Shown one piece after another: positions 1 through 7,333 of a DNA stretch of 28,346 nt. Positions within the stretch are counted from its first letter, which is position 1. Each line of letters starts with the position of its first letter. Under the pieces are notes generated by a model that was not told the DNA's origin, made no database searches, and saw only the letters and a list, made by a program, of their open reading frames with translations. The stretch spans positions 1 to 28,346 of IMG/VR virus record IMGVR_UViG_3300022934_000126; one strand, given 5' to 3'. This DNA comes from a virus. The position numbers and the translations under genes were made by a program.

Positions 1-811
1 CAATGCCGTTTGCATCTTTCGCAAGGTGCATCCCACGACGTTGTACTTCCTGTGCTAATCGTACAGAATTTTCTCCATCGTCTACAAGCCGTTGATTGCC
101 CATGATGCTTTCGTACTGAGGTTCAATGATAGCTTCTAAGGCGTCATCAGACGCAGTCCTGACCGCTTCTGAAAATTCATCTGGCTTCATTCCAATTATG
201 GCATCCCACGCTTCATCCATAATTTCAAATTCTGCGGTTTCAATAGCAACTTGGGCGTCCTTGTTTGCCTGTCCAACGGGCAGGCCCTCAAGTTCGTCTA
301 ATATTCCATATTGCTCATCAATTTGACCGCGTAGAATACGTATGTTCTGCATAGCCATATCAAGCGGATTGATTGCCGCTCTACCACCCGCCTTTGTAGC
401 CTTTGTCACAACATCCGTAATAACATCTGGCGCGACGGCTGCTACGGGAACCGCGGCCGCTGCTCCTTGCAAGAACTTACGACGGCTAGGATCAGCGAGA
501 GTGTCTTCGGCAATATCTTTTGTGGCACCCGTGGGGGTCAGGATATCCATCAAAACGGCTTTAGCGGGCTGCTTTGCCGCGGCACCCATGCCGATCATTC
601 CAACAGGAAATAATGTCTCTACACCTGCTTCTATCGCGGCTGCCCTGCGTTCGTCCGCAGGAAGGTCAGAATCAAACGCTCTACCAGAAGCCGCCATACC
701 CCGCATGATACCTTGCGCAGGATCAATCGCGGATAGAAGGTCCATCGCACTTTTACCCATGCGTCTAAATTCTGGCGGAATGTAGTAAGAAATACCGCGC
801 CCATCAGCCAT
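1..811 (-). CDS. Putative virion protein, 3' part cut by window edge
   Basis: An open frame runs from an ATG at 811 to the window edge, giving 270 residues with no stop. The start overlaps the end of the 863-aa gene by 8 nt. The alternative ATG at 804, in another frame, soon meets a stop. The N-terminus (MADGRGISYYIPPEFRRMG) is followed by a Gly/Ala/Met-rich stretch at residues 31-80. Residues 109-128 carry SRRKFLQGAAAAVPVAAVAP, which resembles a twin-arginine signal but sits inside the protein. Residues 150-270 are acidic and look helical. From memory, marine phages carry similar proteins next to large internal virion proteins. Placement in the ejection or internal protein cluster is inferred from context; no enzymatic motif is visible in the part present. 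Confidence 0.75.
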   Translation of the reverse strand, partial: MADGRGISYYIPPEFRRMGKSAMDLLSAIDPAQGIMRGMAASGRAFDSDLPADERRAAAIEAGVETLFPVGMIGMGAAAKQPAKAVLMDILTPTGATKDIAEDTLADPSRRKFLQGAAAAVPVAAVAPDVITDVVTKATKAGGRAAINPLDMAMQNIRILRGQIDEQYGILDELEGLPVGQANKDAQVAIETAEFEIMDEAWDAIIGMKPDEFSEAVRTASDDALEAIIEPQYESIMGNQRLVDDGENSVRLAQEVQRRGMHLAKDANGI

Positions 812-3395
812 TGCCTGTACCCTGTCCCAGTGAACCTATGCCCGTTTCAAATAGAACGTATTCCGGTCCTGTACCTTGAATGATATCATAGCCGGAATAT
901 GTCTCGCCAGTGTCACCGATAGTCTTTTCACGGAATTGATAGGTCGTATTAGTGATAGGGTCGTATGCGACGTCACCGATATCGCCTTGTGAAAAGTCAA
1001 AGTCAGGGCCAATTACATTGTAATTGTAATTACTTAAGTCGGACACCTGACCAAACAGAGGCTGTAAGCGAGCGTCGCCTGATGGGGTAAATCGACGGGT
1101 ATGTGGAACTAGAATATCGGATACGGTTGCCGGTGTGTAACCACCGTAAAAACCACCTATACCCGCACGTCCAAAGACGCTTTCTGTGTCGCCGATTTCG
1201 GTTTCATCGGTGGTTTTTTCATCGCCAGTTTGTGGCTCACCGCCGCCACCGCCGCCGCCACCGCCGCCGCCGCCACCGGGCGGGTCCACTTGAGGACTCT
1301 TGTTGTGTGATAGAACGCCTTCACAAACGTAAGTGTGCGCATCTTCGACGGTCAAAACGACAATGTCGCCAGAACCTTGAGGTTCTGTAGAAATCCAGCT
1401 TGAGGTCGGACCTGCTCCTGACTTATTTAATACGACTTCATCGCCATCTTGAAGCTCCGAGACTTTTACCCATTCGTCGCGATTATATGAGAACACCTTA
1501 TGCGTTGGAGAACACGTAATGACTGCGGAATCAAACAAAACTCTTACGATATTATCCTGTTTGATTTCCTTATGCGTAATGCGGTGTTTACCCCACTTTT
1601 TTGTTTCCTCATGAGAGGTATAAACCACATCGCCAACTTCCACTTCGCCAGCGGGCTTTAAAATGCCGTTAGCTAAAGTGATCCGCATGTCAGGTGTTGG
1701 ACAGGAATCTGTAACGTCGTCCTTTGGTTGTTCCTTCAGAACTAATTCGCCGTCGGCGTTGGTGCCTAAAAGGTCACCGCCGCCGGTAGGATCATAACTT
1801 GTTCCGGGGCCTACTAATTCATCCCCGCCAAGCGTTGAGTAACCGCCGTCCCCATCGTGTACAACCAGACCAGAGCTATCACCGGTATCTAAGAGAAGTT
1901 GCTTTCCCGCGGTATCAACAATTGCAGGGGTGTTTGTGGGAAGATCAGTATCGTTTAAGAAGTCAGATGTCTTTTTCTCAGACAAGTCTAAAATGACATT
2001 TCCGTCGCCATCATACTGTACGTTTTTGTTTTCGTCTAAAAGAGGTCCGTAGTAAGTACCGTTTTCCGCCAAGTCTTTAGACATGTTATAATCATCGGAA
2101 TTAGGGTCCGTGGACCCCGGAAATTCGCTTACGGTGCTGTAATCGTGAGGGTCTGCTCCACCATAGGGGACATAAACGCTTCCGTCGGCGTTGGTTGCCA
2201 AACTAGCCTCTTCATTAGGGTCTAGCCCGCCGACTACTGTCACTTTTGTAGCAGGATCGTCGTTACTACCATCCCACTCTAAAATAGGAGGATTACCCGG
2301 ATTAGCGGGTTCGTCTGGAACTTGCTTGCCGCCGATATTGGAAACGCCCGCTTCACCCAGACTCGTCCCTAGCTCCTTATAAGCGTCTAAGGTGCTTTGA
2401 TCGACTTCATCGTATGGAGTTGCGTCGGTACCGGGATAGTCCGTCACAAGTTCGCCATCTACATACTCTTTTCCGTCGAAAGGAGTAAGGATGTTTGTTA
2501 TGGTTTCAATTAGCGAATTTGATTGACTCTCGCTAGGTCCGACAACGTCATAACCGTCAGATGTGTCCCAATCCCACTTGTCCTCACGATCAACGTCGTA
2601 GTTTCCGCCGCTGGGAGACGTAAGTGTACCATCGCCGTTATCAGTCCAACCAAGGTTTACTAAGGCTTGCTCTCCCGCGCCAAGTGGTACTTTAATTCCC
2701 ACTAGATCATTAGTGTCAATATCGCCTGACAGGGAGCCTTTTATTATGTCGTCCATGATTTTATCATGAGCTTCACTGATGCCGTATTTTGGACTATCGG
2801 CTACAGCATCGGCTACTGCCTTTTGAGCTACGCCAGCGTCGGAGCCTAAAACGATGTCAGCACTGCTATCAGAAATTGCCTTATCAATGCTCGAATCCGT
2901 AGCAACTGTGACGCTCCCCCCACCTTCTGTTGCATACGTGGTCGTGGCGTCGTTATCATCTATGTTTGCCGCAGTAACCTGTTTGTCTGAGCTTCCAACA
3001 GCAAGATCAGCGTCTTTTGCTCCTGTCTTTACATTACCACGCTCGGGCTTATTGCTTTCATCAGCAGGACTATGAGCCACGCCACCTGTTCCGCCGCTTG
3101 CAACATAATCCTCATGGCTGCCGGCATAGAAGCTATCGCCACTTCCACCTGCACCGCCGCCGTCAAACATGTCGCTTAAGCTTGTATAGCCAAACAAATA
3201 CGCCGGTACATTACCCGGTCCGGGGACCGTGGGCGCATTGCCGCGATAATCCTGCAATAAACGTTCTTCTTGCGGGTTAATGTAAGCCAACATGTGCGGT
3301 TGGCCGCCAATCTCTGTCTTTCTTGGGATGAAAGAAGCGATTCCGCCGTCCGATCTTTTAATAACTTGCTTTGAAAACATCGGGCGGTTCATCAT
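804..3395 (-). CDS. Putative virion protein with embedded Hint (intein-like) domain, 863 aa
   Basis: The N-terminus (residues 2-23) holds RPMF and KRSDGGIASFI, and is followed by a conserved-looking segment MLAYINPQEERLLQDY. Residues 80-560 are acidic, low in complexity and rich in Asp, Gly, Ser and Thr, so probably extended or disordered. Residues 565-698 form a Hint domain (see separate entry). Then come 13 glycines in a row (707-719) and a C-terminal region of about 140 residues rich in Gly, Tyr and Phe. The frame overlaps the upstream 1313-aa stop: ATG at 3395 gives an ATGA overlap and ATG at 3392 a TGATG overlap. AGGAAG lies just upstream, so either Met could start it. It sits at the end of a run of large internal-type virion genes. 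Its molecular role is unknown; self-processing is inferred from the Hint residues. Confidence 0.85.
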   Translation of the reverse strand: MMNRPMFSKQVIKRSDGGIASFIPRKTEIGGQPHMLAYINPQEERLLQDYRGNAPTVPGPGNVPAYLFGYTSLSDMFDGGGAGGSGDSFYAGSHEDYVASGGTGGVAHSPADESNKPERGNVKTGAKDADLAVGSSDKQVTAANIDDNDATTTYATEGGGSVTVATDSSIDKAISDSSADIVLGSDAGVAQKAVADAVADSPKYGISEAHDKIMDDIIKGSLSGDIDTNDLVGIKVPLGAGEQALVNLGWTDNGDGTLTSPSGGNYDVDREDKWDWDTSDGYDVVGPSESQSNSLIETITNILTPFDGKEYVDGELVTDYPGTDATPYDEVDQSTLDAYKELGTSLGEAGVSNIGGKQVPDEPANPGNPPILEWDGSNDDPATKVTVVGGLDPNEEASLATNADGSVYVPYGGADPHDYSTVSEFPGSTDPNSDDYNMSKDLAENGTYYGPLLDENKNVQYDGDGNVILDLSEKKTSDFLNDTDLPTNTPAIVDTAGKQLLLDTGDSSGLVVHDGDGGYSTLGGDELVGPGTSYDPTGGGDLLGTNADGELVLKEQPKDDVTDSCPTPDMRITLANGILKPAGEVEVGDVVYTSHEETKKWGKHRITHKEIKQDNIVRVLFDSAVITCSPTHKVFSYNRDEWVKVSELQDGDEVVLNKSGAGPTSSWISTEPQGSGDIVVLTVEDAHTYVCEGVLSHNKSPQVDPPGGGGGGGGGGGGGEPQTGDEKTTDETEIGDTESVFGRAGIGGFYGGYTPATVSDILVPHTRRFTPSGDARLQPLFGQVSDLSNYNYNVIGPDFDFSQGDIGDVAYDPITNTTYQFREKTIGDTGETYSGYDIIQGTGPEYVLFETGIGSLGQGTGNG
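1239..1277 (-). repeat. Poly-glycine tract (13 Gly codons)
   Basis: Thirteen consecutive GGC/GGT codons encode Gly707-719 of the 863-aa protein, starting eight residues after the Hint domain. The mixed codons make this a trinucleotide-repeat-like tract that could slip in frame and vary in length. At the protein level it looks like a flexible linker between the Hint module and the C-terminal domain. Confidence 0.9.
1302..1703 (-). other. Hint domain, bacterial-intein-like (BIL) type, residues 565-698
   Basis: This segment of the 863-aa protein is 134 residues long, the size of a minimal Hint fold without an endonuclease. It starts with Cys565 in a block-A-like context (CPTPDMRITLANG), followed by VEVGDVV. 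The block-B-like part is ITCSPTHKVF, with His632 three residues after Ser629 where inteins usually have Thr. GDEVV follows. The block F/G part is VEDAHTYVCEGVLSHN, ending in His697-Asn698. The next residue is Lys699, not the Cys/Ser/Thr of canonical inteins. A-type BIL domains are known to tolerate other +1 residues and can cleave at either end, sometimes with splicing. Activity here is inferred. Confidence 0.88.
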
Positions 3396-6300
3396 AATAG
3401 GCTTCCTATTCCTTGATTTGAATTGATCATATCAGAGATCGGATCGTTGGGAAATAGCGCGGCATACCTAGACCTTGCCGCAGGTTGCGGTGAAGGTGGT
3501 GTTGTCTGAGGGACAGGCGCAGGGGCTGCGGCAGGTCTAGGTTGCGCCACAGGCGGGTTGGTGGGAAGCACCCGCCGCGGTGTTAGTGAAGCCTCGTCAT
3601 TGGGGCTTGGCTCGGGAACCGTGATCTGTGGTTCCTCGTCTACGATTGTTTCTTCTGTTTCACGCACAATGGGTGGTGCGCCACGGCGGCCAATGGCTGT
3701 CGCGCCCACAAACCCTTTGTTTGCCAATATCTGAGTAAGGCGAGCCGCAATGTTTCTTTTCTGCGGTTCTGTTTTACCCTTAGAAAGCATAGTTGCTAAC
3801 AGGTCAGGGTCTTTAAACATTTCGGTCATGACATCCATTTTTAGCGACTCTGGCATTTCTGCAAAAATCTTTGAGTAAACAGACCGGAAGACTTTAGAAC
3901 CTGCTCCTGCCGCTACAAGCGAACCCGCTCCGGTATCGCCGGGTATCATGCTTTGCATTCTTGCACCTGCGGAAGCACCTGCAATACGCAAGTAAAAGTC
4001 CATCATGGGTCCAACAGCTTCCACAAGCTCGTCTAGGTTCATGTCACCTGACGCAACAAAGCTTTCCATTTTAACAAGTTCCGTTGCTAACCCTCTAAGA
4101 CGATCCATCTCTGGTTTTGTCATGACATCGTTTTTGAGCATCCAATCCGCAAGACTAATTTTGTTTTGCGAATTGCGGTGCGGAGCAAATATCGTGTCAA
4201 AAAACTCACGAGAACTAAATGTTGGGCTACTTCCACCAGACTTAATCATAGCAGCTTCGATAAAAGCAGAGCGTAACCCTCGCAAAGCTTCTTCTCTTGT
4301 ATGCTTTACACCATCCGCAGTTGTCCACTCCGCTGGAGCCTTTTTAACGACTTTAAGAAGTTCATTCCAAGCAGCAACAGGCTTTTTTTGTGCGTTAGCA
4401 ATTGCTTTTCCTGCCGCAGTTTGAGGGTTTTCTGTTGTTCCGGGGAGCAAATCCATAAAGGATACTTGCTCCTTTAGTTCATTAAGCTGTTCGCGTTGTT
4501 TTGCTAAATCTTCATCCAACAATACACGAGCAGTTTGAACATTATTTAAATCTTCTTTCAAGGCAGGCATCGCAGAAAGAATGTCTCTACTGTCCTGACG
4601 ATCCATCCATCTTCTAAGTGTTTTTATATTAACTTCACCCGTAGCAGGATCAAAAGATTCCGCCCGAATGTTGCGCAAAATGCTTTCGGTCACGCCTCGA
4701 ATTGTGCTAGTTGTTTCTACTGCGCTCTCAACATTTTTTAATACGTCTGGATACTTTGATAAGCTTTTACGGTTGTTTTTCAACCACTTATTTAAGCGCA
4801 TCGTATCTACAAGACCTGTTTCCGGATTACGAGAATAGTCCATCGCACGATTTAGCGTTTTTTGTAAATCTGGATTTCCGGCGTTTGTGGCAATGTTTGT
4901 CAAAGCTTGAGTCAGTTCAAACTGCCCGACTTGGTCAAGCTGTTTTAAGCGAAGATAGCCTGCATCAGCTTGAAACACATCATTTGCAATTTGTTCAGGT
5001 GCAGTTCTTAAAGCACCTGATTTATCTTCTTGTAAAACATCTTTCACAAAAGAGCGAGTAAAGGCGTCATTTAAAGCGCGACTATATGCCCGAGCCGTAT
5101 TATATGCGGCATCCCCCGTGTCAAAGTTATCCAAATCCCGCATTAAGGCTTTTGCAAAGCCATATGATAAACGTGATAAGTTATCTTCACCCGCGGCTGC
5201 AAATTTTTTACCCTTAGACAGAGCAAGACTGTACATGTCATAAATTTCAGTAGCCGTAAGAGGTTTGAACTCAACTTCTTCGCTTGCAGCCAATAAGTCT
5301 GGATCAGGCTCACGGGATTTAAGAAGTTCTAAATTTGCTAACCGATCAAACGCAGTTGCAAGTTTACGAGCATTCGCATTGTCATCAAACTCACGGTTGC
5401 TTGCACGTTGGCGTAAATTCTGAGCCTGTCCTCTAATGTAAGCAATACGCTCGTTAATGTCTTCAATACCCTCGGCCGTAGCTTCTACATTTGCTAAAAT
5501 GCGTTCATCGGCTGTGCCTAAAAATTGATCTGAAGACTTCTGATAACTATCATACGCGCGTTCTAAGTCCTTGCTCATCGTGGGCCGTGAGCCGTCGCCC
5601 CCGTCTGATGGTACAAGCCCTAACTCACGTTCTTTACGGCGAACAAAGTTAAGTATTGGTTTAAGGTCTGGAGCAATGTCATCTAACGCCTCTTCCGTTT
5701 CAGGAAGGTTGTTGTTCACCCACTCGATAAACTGCGGCGTGTCTGTTACATTACCCTGCTCATCAATAAACTCGCTTATGGCAAAGTCTTTTGGAACCGA
5801 AGACCAAAGACGCTTTTCGTTTTGGCGAGCGGCATTTAAACGGGTGTCTAAAATCCCATAAAGCTGCTCACCAAGTTTTGCCTGACGCTCTTGACCACCA
5901 CCCACTTGTTCATAGGCGTCAAATACGCGTTTCCACGCCCCCGCTAAGTCTTGCTCCATTCCATTTGCAAAAACAGCCTGTGCTAAATCAGCCGCGTCTT
6001 GAGTAGCGTCTTGCCCACCAATTGCATACAATGCATTTATTGTATTGCGTAAAGCACGAGTTGCTTGCAGGTTTGCAGACGCACGTTCTTTACCAACACC
6101 TGTGGTTAATTTTTCTAAAGATTTTTCTAATGCTAGAAGGGCTGGGGACCCTGATTTTAGAGCCGCGGTCAATTGAATAGGGTTGCCCTGCTCGTCAACT
6201 AGGAGGTCTGTAAACTCATTTGAACCTAAACGTTCAATAATTTGATCGACATCCTCCCCGGATTCTTCCAAAACAGTAAGTATGTAGTTTCTTACTTGTT

Positions 6301-7333
6301 CTTGACGTTTATCGGAAATGAACGTCAACGCCTTATCAAGATTACCTTCTTTTACAGCTTTATAAACGCCTTTACCTAAACCAATGGAACCTTTTACTTG
6401 CATCGCTAAAAGATTAGCCACGCCGGAGGCGGTGACCGCCCCTCCAAATTCAGCACCTAAACGAGGAATTGTTGCGCCCGGAAAGTTTTCTTCCGCAATC
6501 GCAGCACCTGTAGTTGCACCGGCTCCGGCAGCCGTTTCAAAGGCTAATGTGGATTTTGGGGCCGCTGCCGCGGTAGTGCCTAAACTACCTACGGTATTTT
6601 CGAGAAACTCCGCAACTTTCAAGCCACGAGTGGATTCAAAAGGGCCTTGTACATCACCCATTCTTTTTGCCAAAGCGGCTTTAGCCGCTTCAACACCGAA
6701 ATTAAGCTTTTTGGGGACCATAAAGGGTAACGGCAGCCACGCCGCAGCACCCATTGCTGTTTTACCGGCTTCATATGCCGCAGTTTGTCCGGGCAACATC
6801 GGTGGTTCTTCGCCCATAATTTCATCAGCAACCTGCTCGCCCATGAAGTAACCGCCGATAGAAGCTAATGTGCCTGTAAGTAAGGGAACACCAAAGCGCA
6901 CCGCCGCGGTAGGTAAGGTTACTGGAGGCACCCCGGAAGTCAAAGCCTGACCCGCTGCAAAGCCGCCCATAAAAGTGGGGACCGACGCAGCTTGCGGGAT
7001 GGCTTCGCGCTTTACGCCTTGCATAAAATTGCCACCCGTGATCGGATTGCCTTCTGGGTCATAAGCAAAAAACTTAATGATCTCTTCGTTTGAAAGCTTA
7101 CGTTCGTTAGGAGCAAGGTTTGCTAGGCTAGGAAAAAGTTCAAAGGCAGGAGCTGTACCCTCTCTTAGACCTTGATAAGTAAGGTAGTTGGGGTCGTCAT
7201 ATTGATTGCTTAAAGTTCCCGCTAAGTTTTCTGCAAACTCACCAATGTCGTTATTATAAACCGACATGATCTTATCAAACGTCGGTTTATCAAACTCAAT
7301 AAATGGGATGTCTACTTCAGTTTCTTCCGCCAT
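3392..7333 (-). CDS. Very large putative internal/ejection virion protein, 1313 aa
   Basis: The N-terminal 110 residues are acidic with FIEFDKPTFDKIMSVYNNDI near the start. Residues 114-206 and parts of 250-320 are rich in Gly, Ala, Val, Leu and Ile with few charges, possibly membrane-active. The middle, from about 330 to 1150, is strongly helical and charged, with many Glu, Lys, Arg and Gln runs. The last 100 residues are Pro/Ala-rich and end in RSRYAALFPNDPIS and then QGIGSLL. Size, hydrophobic patches and helical body resemble the large ejected proteins of podoviruses (T7 gp16 class) in general design only. I found no convincing lysozyme or transglycosylase motif. The ATG at 7333 overlaps the previous stop as TGATG, with AAGGAAA upstream. 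Function is inferred from context. Confidence 0.7.
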   Translation of the reverse strand: MAEETEVDIPFIEFDKPTFDKIMSVYNNDIGEFAENLAGTLSNQYDDPNYLTYQGLREGTAPAFELFPSLANLAPNERKLSNEEIIKFFAYDPEGNPITGGNFMQGVKREAIPQAASVPTFMGGFAAGQALTSGVPPVTLPTAAVRFGVPLLTGTLASIGGYFMGEQVADEIMGEEPPMLPGQTAAYEAGKTAMGAAAWLPLPFMVPKKLNFGVEAAKAALAKRMGDVQGPFESTRGLKVAEFLENTVGSLGTTAAAAPKSTLAFETAAGAGATTGAAIAEENFPGATIPRLGAEFGGAVTASGVANLLAMQVKGSIGLGKGVYKAVKEGNLDKALTFISDKRQEQVRNYILTVLEESGEDVDQIIERLGSNEFTDLLVDEQGNPIQLTAALKSGSPALLALEKSLEKLTTGVGKERASANLQATRALRNTINALYAIGGQDATQDAADLAQAVFANGMEQDLAGAWKRVFDAYEQVGGGQERQAKLGEQLYGILDTRLNAARQNEKRLWSSVPKDFAISEFIDEQGNVTDTPQFIEWVNNNLPETEEALDDIAPDLKPILNFVRRKERELGLVPSDGGDGSRPTMSKDLERAYDSYQKSSDQFLGTADERILANVEATAEGIEDINERIAYIRGQAQNLRQRASNREFDDNANARKLATAFDRLANLELLKSREPDPDLLAASEEVEFKPLTATEIYDMYSLALSKGKKFAAAGEDNLSRLSYGFAKALMRDLDNFDTGDAAYNTARAYSRALNDAFTRSFVKDVLQEDKSGALRTAPEQIANDVFQADAGYLRLKQLDQVGQFELTQALTNIATNAGNPDLQKTLNRAMDYSRNPETGLVDTMRLNKWLKNNRKSLSKYPDVLKNVESAVETTSTIRGVTESILRNIRAESFDPATGEVNIKTLRRWMDRQDSRDILSAMPALKEDLNNVQTARVLLDEDLAKQREQLNELKEQVSFMDLLPGTTENPQTAAGKAIANAQKKPVAAWNELLKVVKKAPAEWTTADGVKHTREEALRGLRSAFIEAAMIKSGGSSPTFSSREFFDTIFAPHRNSQNKISLADWMLKNDVMTKPEMDRLRGLATELVKMESFVASGDMNLDELVEAVGPMMDFYLRIAGASAGARMQSMIPGDTGAGSLVAAGAGSKVFRSVYSKIFAEMPESLKMDVMTEMFKDPDLLATMLSKGKTEPQKRNIAARLTQILANKGFVGATAIGRRGAPPIVRETEETIVDEEPQITVPEPSPNDEASLTPRRVLPTNPPVAQPRPAAAPAPVPQTTPPSPQPAARSRYAALFPNDPISDMINSNQGIGSLL

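Noticed and set aside
126-785. Plus-strand ORFs of 66 and 147 aa at the left end
   Set aside because: The minus strand has an uninterrupted frame from 811 to the window edge coupled to the upstream gene, and all neighbouring genes are on the minus strand.
3392-7333. Lysozyme or transglycosylase domain in the 1313-aa protein
   Set aside because: I found no convincing catalytic Glu context or known motif on reading the sequence, so only a general internal/ejection role is proposed.
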